64,000 bases of DNA, from contig JAUNEN010000010.1 in assembly GCA_030525525.1 (NCBI GenBank), positions 1-64,000 of the forward strand, in the 5' to 3' direction. Of this stretch, positions 1 to 8,327 are shown piece after piece. The position numbers and the translations under genes are program-made. The notes under the pieces are model-generated. The model did not search any database. It saw only the letters and a list, made by a program, of their open reading frames with translations, and was not told where the DNA came from. Position 1 is the first letter of the stretch, and each line of letters starts with the position of its first letter. The stretch comes from Erysipelotrichaceae bacterium. Lineage in GTDB: Bacteria; Bacillota_I; Bacilli_A; Erysipelotrichales; Erysipelotrichaceae.

Positions 1-812
1 TCCGGTGTTTTTTCTGAATCGGGCTTTTTGCCTGAAGGTCTCAATATCGCTGCCAGCAGGATCAGAGCGACTGCTCCGGCAATGATCATCATCTTGCGGC
101 GCTTGCGGTTTCTTTCAGCAAGATCAGCTTTGTCACTTGCACTTCCCGAAGCTTCAGCAAGACGAAGATTGCTTTCCTTAGCGGCGAGATATTCTTCGGC
201 ACGATGAATGGCGCTGTAATCTTCAGCTTCGTTTCTGTGTCTTTCCTTTGCAAAGTTCAGATTGTTCACGGCACTCTCAACGGCATCCTCCGCTTTCAAT
301 GAAGCGTTGTTGATCTCACTGACAAACTGTCTGGCTTCGGTTTCTTTTTCGGGATCTGTTTCCGCCACAAACTCGCCGTCATCCGCCACAACCTGAATAT
401 AGTGTTTTCTGTGATCCACTTCTTCGCTTGTGATCTTTGTATTCCGCCTGACGCCGCCGACCACAGCTCCGAGCGGGCCTGCCACTGCCCCGCCGATCAG
501 TGCGCCGCCGACCGAAATGCCGTTTGAGCCGGTTGAAGAAATCTTCGATGTAATCTCACCCGAAGTAATGAGTTCGGCTCTGGTATGTTCATTCAATACA
601 TACGAGGCTCCCCCGAATTCCACATGATCAAGATAAAGCTTTACGGAAGCGAATTCTTTACGCGGCTTTGAAATCAGATCTTCACATTCCTGAATCTGTT
701 TTTCGAGCTGCTTCAGGTTTCTTTCCTTTTGCTTTTTTGCGTCTTTGAGCGCTTTGGCAGCTTCTTTCACTTCTTTTTTTGCATTGTCAACACGTCTGAT
801 GTATTCACTCAT
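1..812 (-). CDS. Coiled-coil membrane-anchored protein (partial, 3' end outside window)
   Basis: The frame is open from an ATG at 812 to the window edge (about 270 codons, no stop). The start is set by a strong AGGAGG eight bases upstream. The first ~50 residues are charged and helical (VKEAAKALKDAKKQKER), suggesting a coiled coil. A glycine-rich stretch follows (GGALIGGAVAGPLGAVVGG), then a second charged helical region. Near the window edge is one hydrophobic segment (MMIIAGAVALILLAAIL) after a basic RKRRK cluster. I do not recognise a named family. The layout suggests a cytoplasmic coiled-coil protein tethered to the membrane near its C-terminus. The C-terminus is not visible. Confidence 0.75.
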   Translation of the reverse strand, partial: MSEYIRRVDNAKKEVKEAAKALKDAKKQKERNLKQLEKQIQECEDLISKPRKEFASVKLYLDHVEFGGASYVLNEHTRAELITSGEITSKISSTGSNGISVGGALIGGAVAGPLGAVVGGVRRNTKITSEEVDHRKHYIQVVADDGEFVAETDPEKETEARQFVSEINNASLKAEDAVESAVNNLNFAKERHRNEAEDYSAIHRAEEYLAAKESNLRLAEASGSASDKADLAERNRKRRKMMIIAGAVALILLAAILRPSGKKPDSEKTP

Positions 813-959
813 CTGCTGTTCCTCCTGCCTGATTTTCTGTATGCAAATTCACCATACAGCGGTTCCGTACGGAACACTCAAGTCAAAGATGTACGTACTT
901 TTCTTTGCACTTTCAGTCTAGAAAGAAAGCAATCTCTTTTATATGCCCAAAAAAATGCC

Positions 960-994
960 AAAAAAATACCGTCTTCCCGAAACGGGAAAACGGC
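960..994 (-). terminator. Rho-independent terminator
   Basis: A GC-rich hairpin (CCGTTTTCCCG / CGGGAAGACGG) is followed on the minus strand by a run of T. It lies just after the stop of the lipoprotein gene at 1013. Confidence 0.8.
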
Positions 995-1012
995 ATGATG
1001 AATATCTTAAGC

Positions 1013-1663
1013 TCAGACCTTCTTTTTCTTGTTGGTCACAATCAGCACCGCGGCAACAACTGCCAGAACAGCAGCGCAGATGACGACAATCAGCCAGGGT
1101 GTAAGGCCTGTGGTGCAGGTGATGATCAGTTTGTCTGTTTCATAATTCTGAAGCAGATCGACAGTTACTGTTTTGCCGCTTACCGTACCGATATTCGCTG
1201 TCGCATTGGAGGGCATGTTGATGGTGAGAGTACTTTCGGCACCTGCCTGCTTCAGAGCTTCGATGGAACCGCTGCTGCCAAGTCCCGCTTCTTCCTCAAT
1301 CGAGTTCTGAACGGAGTTCATCGGTATTTCGACAGTGATCTTATTTCCGTCTTTTGTGATTGATGCATCTTTAATCGGAATTGCAGATACCTTGTAGCCG
1401 GCATATGCATTTTCCCCTTCTCCTTCTCTGATGATTTCAACTGTCGCATCCGGATACTCTTTCTTCACCTCTTCAACCTGAGTGGCCAGTGCATCATCAA
1501 CGGTTGAGCCGCCTGTTGTCAGCAGCTGTTCGGTCATTAATACGGAATACGATCCCGTCGCTGTCGCATCGCTGTGCACATCCATGACAATTCTGACCTT
1601 GAAGCATCCGGACAGAAGCATTGCCATACATGCGACGAAGAATGTTCTGAATTTCTTTTTCAT
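1013..1663 (-). CDS. LppM-like membrane-anchored lipoprotein
   Basis: 216 residues from the ATG at 1663, which has an AAAGGG site; an in-frame upstream extension lacks one. An N-terminal lipoprotein signal (MKKKFRTFFVACMAMLLSGC) ends in the lipobox LLSGC, so the mature protein should be lipidated outside the membrane. The next residues (FKVRIVMDVHSDATATGSYS) resemble the start of LppM-type lipoprotein domains. A second hydrophobic segment (WLIVVICAAVLAVVAAVLIV) followed by KKKK anchors the C-terminus. The function of such proteins in Bacillota is unknown. It appears to be monocistronic, with its own terminator. Confidence 0.75.
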   Translation of the reverse strand: MKKKFRTFFVACMAMLLSGCFKVRIVMDVHSDATATGSYSVLMTEQLLTTGGSTVDDALATQVEEVKKEYPDATVEIIREGEGENAYAGYKVSAIPIKDASITKDGNKITVEIPMNSVQNSIEEEAGLGSSGSIEALKQAGAESTLTINMPSNATANIGTVSGKTVTVDLLQNYETDKLIITCTTGLTPWLIVVICAAVLAVVAAVLIVTNKKKKV

Positions 1664-1819
1664 AATGATCCCTTTCATTGATTCTGTGATCTTTTGTGTC
1701 ACTTATATTATTCCATGAAAATGAGATTTTCCTTCACAGAAGTTTCATTTCTTCGTGCATGCAATGCAGATGAAAATGATTTCTGTATCCATTAAAATAC
1801 ATTCAGGAGGAATACACCA

Positions 1820-2359
1820 ATGGGATTCTACGATTATTCTGTCACAGACAGAAAAGGCAATGAAGTTTCAATGAAGAATTTTGAAGGCAAGGTTGTACTG
1901 GTTGTCAATACAGCAACCGGCTGCGGCTTTACACCCCACTATGCACCGATCGAAGAGATGTATGAAAAATATCATGATCAGGGATTCGAAGTTCTTGATA
2001 TTCCCTGCAATCAGTTCGGCCGTCAGACACCGGGCACCGATGAAGAGATTGCAGAGTTCTGCACAATGAATTACAAGACCCAGTTCCCTCAGATGCACAA
2101 ATCCGATGTCAACGGTGAAAACGAACTGCCGCTCTATACATTCTTAAAGAGTCAGAAAGGATTTGAAGGATTCACCGGCCCGAAGGCAGCCTTCATGGAT
2201 CAGCACCTCGCAAAGATCGATCCGGACTTCAAAAACAATCCTGCCATCAAGTGGAACTTCACTAAGTTCGTTGTTGACCGCAATGGCGAAGTTGTCGCAA
2301 GATTTGAACCGACAGCTGAGATGGAGGAAGTTGAAGCCTGTGTTGCTTCCCTGCTTTAA
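1820..2359 (+). CDS. Glutathione peroxidase family thiol peroxidase
   Basis: 179 residues, the usual length of the bacterial family. It shows the diagnostic blocks: NTATGCGFTPHY with the peroxidatic cysteine at residue 35, the CNQFG block with the catalytic glutamine, a second FC motif that supplies the probable resolving cysteine, and WNFTKF with the catalytic tryptophan and asparagine. Bacterial members without selenocysteine usually use thioredoxin to reduce hydroperoxides. The peroxidatic position is an ordinary Cys codon (TGC). The ribosome site CAGGAGG precedes the ATG, and a terminator follows. It is a cytoplasmic peroxide-defence enzyme, typical of an oxygen-tolerant anaerobe. Confidence 0.93.
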   Translation: MGFYDYSVTDRKGNEVSMKNFEGKVVLVVNTATGCGFTPHYAPIEEMYEKYHDQGFEVLDIPCNQFGRQTPGTDEEIAEFCTMNYKTQFPQMHKSDVNGENELPLYTFLKSQKGFEGFTGPKAAFMDQHLAKIDPDFKNNPAIKWNFTKFVVDRNGEVVARFEPTAEMEEVEACVASLL

Positions 2360-2367
2360 TCAGGAGT

Positions 2368-2405
2368 AAAAGCGGAGTCACAGTTCAGTGATTCTGCTTT
2401 TTTCT
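2368..2405 (+). terminator. Rho-independent terminator
   Basis: A hairpin AAGCGGAGTCAC / GTGATTCTGCTT followed by TTTTTT, ten bases after the peroxidase stop. Confidence 0.8.
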
Positions 2406-2494
2406 TTTGTCCTGAATATTTCCGGATTCTGGAAATCGCTTATCTTTTTCACTTCACCCGGCTATCATGAAGACAGAAAAAAAGAGGTGGACAT

Positions 2495-3091
2495 ATGAGT
2501 GAAAAGAAAGCGGCAGTACTTCTGGCAGAAGGATTTGAAGAAGGCGAAACCCTGTTTATTATCGATATTTTCAGACGTGCAAAGATCACATGCGATTCTG
2601 TATCCATTGAAAATGAAATGGTCAAAGGCGGCCATGACATTTATGTCAAAGCCGACCGCATCATTGATGAGGCCATGTTTGATGAATATGACATGGTTGT
2701 GATTCCGGGCGGACTGGCCGCTGCAGAAAGACTTTCTGCATGTGAACCGGTCAGAAAATGGGTACACGGATTTGTTGAAGAAGATAAATACGTTGCGGCA
2801 ATCTGTGCCGGTGTCATGGTACTCAAAGCAGCCGGTGTCAGTGCAGGAAGAACCATCACTTCCTATCCGGGCGAAAAGTATTATCAGATGTTTGCCGATT
2901 CCGATTACATCGATGACAATGCAAAGCTTGATCAGATGGTCGCTGTTGACGGAAAGCTGATCACTTCCAGAGGCCCGGCAACAACATTCCCCTTTGCATT
3001 CAGAATTGCGGAAGCTCTCGGCGCAGATACAGAACCGCTGAAAAAAGGAATGCTGTATCATGCATTCTGCGATTCAATCCGCAACAGCTGA
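2495..3091 (+). CDS. DJ-1/PfpI family protein
   Basis: 198 residues with the complete DJ-1/PfpI core. GFEEGE near residue 13 contains the conserved acidic residue. VVIPGG is near residue 68, AAICAG places the nucleophilic cysteine at residue 104, and SRGPATTFPFAFRIAEAL closes the fold. The subfamily closest to this pattern (YajL/ThiJ-like) has been linked to repair of glyoxal-type damage and to oxidative stress. The exact activity here is not fixed by sequence. AGAGGTGG precedes the ATG. It lies next to the peroxidase gene, but a terminator separates the two. Confidence 0.9.
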   Translation: MSEKKAAVLLAEGFEEGETLFIIDIFRRAKITCDSVSIENEMVKGGHDIYVKADRIIDEAMFDEYDMVVIPGGLAAAERLSACEPVRKWVHGFVEEDKYVAAICAGVMVLKAAGVSAGRTITSYPGEKYYQMFADSDYIDDNAKLDQMVAVDGKLITSRGPATTFPFAFRIAEALGADTEPLKKGMLYHAFCDSIRNS

Positions 3092-3108
3092 AAATCGAAT
3101 AAGCACTC

Positions 3109-3175
3109 AAAAAGCACAGTCAGACGGTAAGCAGCTGAATCAGTTCAGTATGCACCATCTTTCTGTGCTTTTCAT
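3109..3175. terminator. Probable bidirectional terminator between convergent genes
   Basis: AAAAGCACAG and CTGTGCTTTT form a 10-bp stem around a long loop with a smaller internal hairpin (CTGAA/TTCAG). It lies between convergent genes and has A/T runs on both sides. Confidence 0.55.
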
Positions 3176-3183
3176 ATTTCAGA

Positions 3184-4044
3184 TTACTCGATGCCGTTCT
3201 GTCGTTTTGCGGCAGTCACAAGATTGGATACGAGCACACTTGTCGTCACAGATCCCACCCCGCCGGGAACCGGTGTGATCTTCTCTACAAGCGGTTCAGC
3301 TTCATCAAATTTCACATCGCCGGTGATCTTCTGCTTTGCTTCACTCCAGGAAATACCGACATCGGCCACAATCTGACCTTCACGGAAATATTCCTTTCCG
3401 AGCATCTCCGCCTGGCCTGCGGCAGCGACAACAATATCGGCATCCTTCGTCACGGAGGGAATATCCACGGTTCTTGTATGGCAGACTGTCACGGTTGCGT
3501 GTCTGTTGAGCAGCAGCATTGCCAGAGGCTTGCCGACAACCAGGCTTCTTCCGATGATTGCCACTTTTTTGCCTTTGAGCTCAATGCCGTAATGATCAAA
3601 GATTTCAATGACTGCCTGGGCAGTGCACGGCGCAAAGCCTTTCGGTGTATCCGTAAAGACACCTGCCAGAGAATCATCGGTGCAGCCGTCAATATCCTTT
3701 TCGTATGCAATCGCATTGCGTGCTTTGACATTGTTGAGATATTTGGGGACAGGTCTGAACATCAGGATACCGTGGATCTTCGGATCCCTGTTCGCCTTTT
3801 CGATGGTGTCATAGAATTCTTCGGCAGAAACATCGGCAGGCAGAACCAGTTTCTTCACCTGGATTCCTGCATTTTCACAGCGCTTGAGGGCGCCTCTTTC
3901 ATAAGAAAGATCTGCCTCGTTTTCACCGACTCTGATGATTGCAAGAGTCGGAATGATTCCCATTGCTTTAAGCCGTTCTGCTTCCTGACGCACCTTGGCA
4001 GTAATCGCATCAGCGACCGGTTTTCCTTTTAACAATTCAGCCAT
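3184..4044 (-). CDS. folD: Methylene-tetrahydrofolate dehydrogenase (FolD family, atypical cyclohydrolase residues)
   Basis: 286 residues, full family length. The Rossmann block IIGRSLVVGKPLAMLLL and the C-terminal PGGVGSVTTSVL are intact, as is KDIDG near residue 116, supporting oxidation of 5,10-methylene-THF. Two residues needed for cyclohydrolase activity in bifunctional FolD appear changed. The catalytic lysine of the YxxxK motif (E. coli K54) aligns with Ala52, and the LPLP-block glutamine (Q98) aligns with Phe96. The enzyme may therefore be a dehydrogenase only. The gene overlaps fchA by 8 bp in the same operon, and fchA could supply the missing cyclohydrolase step. The start has CGGAGG. 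Confidence 0.9.
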   Translation of the reverse strand: MAELLKGKPVADAITAKVRQEAERLKAMGIIPTLAIIRVGENEADLSYERGALKRCENAGIQVKKLVLPADVSAEEFYDTIEKANRDPKIHGILMFRPVPKYLNNVKARNAIAYEKDIDGCTDDSLAGVFTDTPKGFAPCTAQAVIEIFDHYGIELKGKKVAIIGRSLVVGKPLAMLLLNRHATVTVCHTRTVDIPSVTKDADIVVAAAGQAEMLGKEYFREGQIVADVGISWSEAKQKITGDVKFDEAEPLVEKITPVPGGVGSVTTSVLVSNLVTAAKRQNGIE

Positions 4045-4666
4045 TTGTCAGCCTCCGTGTAATATCATCATAAACTTTGAGAGCACGCTCTGCATATTCG
4101 TCCAGCATTACCTTTGCCTTTTCTGTGTATGCGTCCGCATATTCCCTGTCCTTCATCAGTCGTGTGTTGACAATGATATTCATATAGGCGCCATACATCG
4201 CGCCATGCGCCAGCATCACGCTTGTCGCGGCATCCGAAATTGCAAGCTTTGAGCCGATTTCGGCCAGTCTTTCATCAAGCTCGACAATCCGCACACAGTT
4301 TTTCAGAATTTCATAAGGCGGCTCAGCTGCCACACGCAGGCACTGTTCCATGAGCTCTGCATAGCCTTCGGTATCCTTAGGCAGTGAATATGCTTTTGCC
4401 AAAGGCGCAAAGGCTTCGGCATCCTTTTCAATGCAGGCAAGCAGATTCTTTCTTAAATCAAGAGCTTCTTCCCTGAGTGCACATAATTCATCCGTATATT
4501 CCAGAAATTTCTTTTTGCCGATCGTCAGATTGGTCACCATGGCCGCAAGGCTGCCGGCCAGCGATCCGCATAATGCGCTGACTCCCCCGCCCCCGGGTAC
4601 CGGATCTTTCGATGAAGCGGCGAGTGTAAATTCATCCAATGATAATGTTTCAAATTCGCGGGACAT
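4037..4666 (-). CDS. fchA: Cyclodeaminase/methenyl-THF cyclohydrolase family protein
   Basis: 209 residues. The N-terminal signature DPVPGGGGVSALCGSLAGSLAAMVTNLT and the following GKKKF are characteristic of the formiminotetrahydrofolate cyclodeaminase/FchA family. The rest is helical, as expected for this all-alpha fold. Homologues act either on formimino-THF (histidine breakdown) or as methenyl-THF cyclohydrolase in acetogens and methylotrophs. No histidine-utilisation genes are nearby. The 8-bp overlap with folD points to the cyclohydrolase role. An AGGAGG site precedes the ATG. Function is inferred from family and context. Confidence 0.88.
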   Translation of the reverse strand: MSREFETLSLDEFTLAASSKDPVPGGGGVSALCGSLAGSLAAMVTNLTIGKKKFLEYTDELCALREEALDLRKNLLACIEKDAEAFAPLAKAYSLPKDTEGYAELMEQCLRVAAEPPYEILKNCVRIVELDERLAEIGSKLAISDAATSVMLAHGAMYGAYMNIIVNTRLMKDREYADAYTEKAKVMLDEYAERALKVYDDITRRLTNG

Positions 4667-4747
4667 ATCAATTGCCTCCTGTTCACCTTAAGAATACATG
4701 GAAGTGACACAAATTTGAATCTGCAATCTGCAGGGAAATGCGTTTCT

Positions 4748-5761
4748 TTAACCGTCATTCTGTTCAAGCTGCTTTTTTCTTTCGTCAATTGCGGCTTTCA
4801 GCTTGTCTTCATCCATCGGATTGATGCCGAGAATTGCATCCTCCCTGCATTCATATGCATGTGCCCCGTCGATCTGATTGACCTTGCCGCATCTTTTGCA
4901 TGTCCATGTTTCAAGATGATCGTCAAAGCCTTCCTGATCATTGAGCAGATCATCGCATCTGTCGCAATACCAGTAGAAATCCGGAAATTTCGATTCCGTA
5001 TCATCGCCATCATAGACATATTCATACTCTTCCGGGTAATAGAGATAATGCAGTTTTGAAAGAAGTGAATTCTCTTCGCCCGGTGCTCTGTTGACCTCAT
5101 TGAAACCCGAATCAAACCTTCTGGTCATCCGCCCCGCTTCATTCCTTAACAATGATCCGAGCAGCAGCCACAGATACGAATTGATCAGCCCTTCAAACTT
5201 ATAGCGACAGTACTGGTAGGCAGCGTTGTAGATCACATTGTCAAAGATTTCATCATCAAACGGAAACGCTTCCCGATCCCTTTGCGAAGGGGTGAGCTCA
5301 TCCCGTTCAATCGCTTCGGCATTGATGAAATCAATCAGATTATCCGCAAAGGCAACAAAGCCTTCATCGCTGAGTGCGGTCAGATGATTGAGCACGTTGA
5401 GCTGAAGTTTGGCAACCTGTGCATCGCTTTCGGCAAGCGTGCGGACTATTTTCTTCTGGATCAGTACAGCATTCTTTCTCTGCTTTTCACGGTTTCCGTC
5501 AGCTGTTCCGATCAGCCTGCCGGCAAGCTGGGTGATTGTTGTATCCCCGCCTGCATATAAGCGGCCGTTATATCTTGCCGCATGGATCATCAGTTCATTT
5601 TCATCAAACCACGGCGTTATTTTTTTCTTTCCGTCTGTTTCTTCTTCATGGATCAGAAGATCGCCGAACCATTCAGCCAGTAAATCAAGCTGCTTTGGCA
5701 TCGGCTCATCTGCATAGCGGTAATAGAGTTCGCATACATAACCGAATCTGAGTCTGCTCAT
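4748..5761 (-). CDS. Unrecognised protein with C-terminal zinc ribbon
   Basis: 337 residues from the ATG at 5761, chosen because GGGAGGTG lies just upstream; a longer in-frame start at 5821 has no ribosome site. Most of the chain is soluble and helical. Near the C-terminus are two cysteine pairs, WYCDRCDD and WTCKRCGK, spaced like a zinc ribbon, and a further YEC follows. I do not recognise the family. Upstream on the same strand is another hypothetical gene, and downstream is fchA, so these may be cotranscribed. A possible metal-binding regulatory or structural role is a guess. Confidence 0.7.
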   Translation of the reverse strand: MSRLRFGYVCELYYRYADEPMPKQLDLLAEWFGDLLIHEEETDGKKKITPWFDENELMIHAARYNGRLYAGGDTTITQLAGRLIGTADGNREKQRKNAVLIQKKIVRTLAESDAQVAKLQLNVLNHLTALSDEGFVAFADNLIDFINAEAIERDELTPSQRDREAFPFDDEIFDNVIYNAAYQYCRYKFEGLINSYLWLLLGSLLRNEAGRMTRRFDSGFNEVNRAPGEENSLLSKLHYLYYPEEYEYVYDGDDTESKFPDFYWYCDRCDDLLNDQEGFDDHLETWTCKRCGKVNQIDGAHAYECREDAILGINPMDEDKLKAAIDERKKQLEQNDG

Positions 5762-5817
5762 AAAGCACCTCCCTACGCTTCTATCATCACTTTTTTCAGA
5801 ACAAAAAACATGCCACT

Positions 5818-6309
5818 TCAAAAAGGCAGATCGTCCGCTTCCGGAGAATGATGAATCAGAGCGTCCATCTGTTCGGCATACAGTCTGACCTTTTCTTCAT
5901 AGGGAAGCGAAGAATCGATACCGACTTCCTCCCAGGTAACACCAAACGCAAAGCCCCCGTCTGTTTCACCGGCAATATACGAAAACCAATCATCACTTGT
6001 TTCAATGATTGCCTGATACTGACGCTCAAATTCAACTTCTTTTTTCATCTTCTCAAATCTTTTTCCGGCTTCTTCATCATTCTGATCAAACAGAATTCCA
6101 ATTTCTCTGAGATCTTTTTCAGCAGCCTGCAGATCAAGCCTCATATGTTTTCGGTATCTTGAAAGCACATGCGGCTTTGCGAGATTTCCTTCTTCAAACA
6201 GCCACTTGACCGCTTTTTCTCTGCACAGCTGTTTCTTTTCCTGTTTTGTCAGATGCTTTTCTGGTTTCTTTTTCATTGTTTCTGATCCTGCACCTTCATC
6301 ATATGCCAT
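5818..6309 (-). CDS. Hypothetical charged protein
   Basis: 163 residues, rich in Lys and Glu, with a predicted helical middle (RFEKMKKEVEFERQYQ) and an acidic tail (HHSPEADDLPF). There is no signal peptide or membrane segment. The first 60 residues contain a basic stretch (KKKPEKHLTKQEKKQLCREK). I do not recognise the family. The start at 6309 has AGGAAG only four bases away. An ATG twelve codons in (6273), with AGGA nine bases away, is an alternative. It lies 56 bp upstream of the zinc-ribbon gene and probably belongs to the same transcript. Confidence 0.6.
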   Translation of the reverse strand: MAYDEGAGSETMKKKPEKHLTKQEKKQLCREKAVKWLFEEGNLAKPHVLSRYRKHMRLDLQAAEKDLREIGILFDQNDEEAGKRFEKMKKEVEFERQYQAIIETSDDWFSYIAGETDGGFAFGVTWEEVGIDSSLPYEEKVRLYAEQMDALIHHSPEADDLPF

Positions 6310-6344
6310 TTCTTCCTGTTAAAAATCAATAAAAAAATGACTTC

Positions 6345-6698
6345 TCAGTCATTTTTCGGATGTCTGTCCAGGGTATCGCCCGGATAATAGCCCGGTATAT
6401 AAGGCTTTGCGATCAATGCCGCAAGCAGATAGATAATCAGAACAATTCTGACACATGCCTCCAGCGAAAGAACCCACTCCCATGTCGTGTAGTAATCAAG
6501 CATCTCAAGAACCGCCATGAGACCGAGCCCGCCGTATCCGATCGTATAGAAACGGATTTCCTTCTGTTTATCCTTCTCGGTTCTCGGCGGAATCAGATAC
6601 GGAATCGGCATTCTTCCGGCTGCGACAAGAACTGCATATATCATAAGTGCAAGCCCGAACAGGCCGAGCAGTATGTGAAAGTGTGACTGTATACTCAT
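6345..6698 (-). CDS. Small integral membrane protein, unknown function
   Basis: 117 residues with about three hydrophobic segments: FHILLGLFGLALMIYAVLVAA, a middle one around YGGLGLMAVLEML, and a third around VRIVLIIYLLAALIA. A charged cytoplasmic loop (PPRTEKDKQKEIRF) separates the first two. I do not recognise a family. It is the first gene of the minus-strand run that continues towards folD, and it is divergent from the S10 peptidase gene. Confidence 0.6.
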   Translation of the reverse strand: MSIQSHFHILLGLFGLALMIYAVLVAAGRMPIPYLIPPRTEKDKQKEIRFYTIGYGGLGLMAVLEMLDYYTTWEWVLSLEACVRIVLIIYLLAALIAKPYIPGYYPGDTLDRHPKND

Positions 6699-6831
6699 GA
6701 GTCAATCTTATCGATGGCTTTGATTCATTGCAACTTTGATGCTTATAAGGAATTCTTAAGTCATGTGCACGATGATAACGGAAAACACTGAAGCGATGAT
6801 GTATCATAGCAGATAAGAGAAGGAGCTATCC

Positions 6832-8286
6832 ATGTACAGAACAGAAGCAATCAAGCCGGATGATTTCAAACCGGCAAAATTCATTTCCGAACACACAATC
6901 ACATTGAACAATCAGAAAATCCCCTATCAGACAATCTGCGAGGATAATGTTTTCTACAACGCCGCCGGCAAGCCCATCGCTACCATTTTCTCATATGCGT
7001 ACCTCAGAACCGATGTACCAGATCCCTCCAGCCGTCCGCTGATCTTTGCTTATAACGGAGGTCCGGGCAGCTCAAGCATCTATGTCCATGCCGGCTTCTT
7101 CGGCACAAGAAGAGTCAGCTATGGCGAGCCTGACAGACCGAGTGCATTCGGACCGTATGAAGTCATCGACAATCCCGACTGTCTGCTTGATATCGCTGAT
7201 ATCGTTCTGGTTGATCCGGTCGGATGCGGATATGGAATGCTGATGGATGAAACAGAAAAAGACAATTTCCTCGGCATTGAAGCAGACGCGGAAGCACTGC
7301 TCAGCTTCATTGAATCCTGGTGCCTTCGCTATCAGCGCGGCCTTTCCCCGAAATATCTGATCGGTGAAAGCTATGGCTGTACAAGAAGCGCAACAGCTGC
7401 CGGAATCGCCGCAACCAACGGTAAGGAAAGAGCATACGGCGTCGCGTTTGACGGCATTGTGATGATCGGAAACACCGTCACTGTCGGTGAGTATTACGGC
7501 CGCAATGTACCGGTGGAAGAAAGTGTTCTCGGCTTCCCGACATATGCAGGCGTCAACTGGTATCACAATCATCCGAGCGATCAGCCGGTTGAAGAATTTG
7601 TCAGAGAAGCCAAAGCATTCGCGGATGAAGACTATGTGCTTGCCCTTTACAAAGGCGAAGCCCTTGATGAAGAAAAGAAAGAATACATCATTGAAAAGGT
7701 CTGCTACTACACAGGCGTATCAAGAGAATATCTGATTAGTCACGGTCTGAAAATCGATGACAACGATTACAGACAGGAAGTACTCAGAACAAAAGGAAAA
7801 GCTGTTTCAAGATATGACGGCAGAATCACAAGACCTGTCCTTTCCCCCTGGAAGGATGAAGAAAGAAAAGCACTCTGGGATGATGCGACAGCGGACAGAT
7901 ATGACACCTGTTTCTATGCCGCTCTGACCGGTGATATTCTGCCGTATCTCGGCATTCATCTTGACCGCAATTATGTCAACATGACGATGTATTACAAAGA
8001 CTGGAACAAAACATGCGAGTTCGGCACAACCGGTGAGCAGCTCAGAAATGCAATGACCCGCAGACCGGGCATGAGAGTCTTCTTTGCCAACGGCTGGTAT
8101 GATCTCTGCACAGAATTCGGACATGTCTTCTATACACTTGATCATGCCGGACTGCCCAAAGACAGAATCTCTGTCAAGGGTTACAAATCAGGACACATGA
8201 TCTATATCGGCGAAGACAATACAAAAGAATTAAGCGCCGACATCCGTGCATTTATCCTCGGCAAAGATCCGGAATCCAACATCTGA
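6832..8286 (+). CDS. S10-type serine carboxypeptidase-like peptidase
   Basis: 484 residues. NGGPGSSS near residue 75 forms the oxyanion region, and GESYG places the catalytic serine at residue 180. NGWYDLCTEFG and SGHMIYI near the C-terminus carry the expected Asp and His of the alpha/beta-hydrolase triad. Serine carboxypeptidases remove C-terminal residues from peptides. There is no signal peptide, so a cytoplasmic role in peptide use is likely. AGAAGGAG precedes the ATG and a strong terminator follows, so the gene looks monocistronic. Confidence 0.88.
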   Translation: MYRTEAIKPDDFKPAKFISEHTITLNNQKIPYQTICEDNVFYNAAGKPIATIFSYAYLRTDVPDPSSRPLIFAYNGGPGSSSIYVHAGFFGTRRVSYGEPDRPSAFGPYEVIDNPDCLLDIADIVLVDPVGCGYGMLMDETEKDNFLGIEADAEALLSFIESWCLRYQRGLSPKYLIGESYGCTRSATAAGIAATNGKERAYGVAFDGIVMIGNTVTVGEYYGRNVPVEESVLGFPTYAGVNWYHNHPSDQPVEEFVREAKAFADEDYVLALYKGEALDEEKKEYIIEKVCYYTGVSREYLISHGLKIDDNDYRQEVLRTKGKAVSRYDGRITRPVLSPWKDEERKALWDDATADRYDTCFYAALTGDILPYLGIHLDRNYVNMTMYYKDWNKTCEFGTTGEQLRNAMTRRPGMRVFFANGWYDLCTEFGHVFYTLDHAGLPKDRISVKGYKSGHMIYIGEDNTKELSADIRAFILGKDPESNI

Positions 8287-8293
8287 ATACAGC

Positions 8294-8327
8294 TCAGGGG
8301 AAGCTTTCGCCTCCCCTGTTTTTTATT
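8294..8327 (+). terminator. Rho-independent terminator
   Basis: A CAGGGGAAGC / GCCTCCCCTG hairpin with a four-base loop and a TTTTTT tail. It slightly overlaps the end of the convergent esterase gene. Confidence 0.88.

Noticed and set aside
905-1363. 152-codon plus-strand frame over the lipoprotein gene
   Set aside because: It is antisense to a gene with a lipoprotein signal, a ribosome site and a terminator, and its protein is Cys/His-rich with no recognisable fold.
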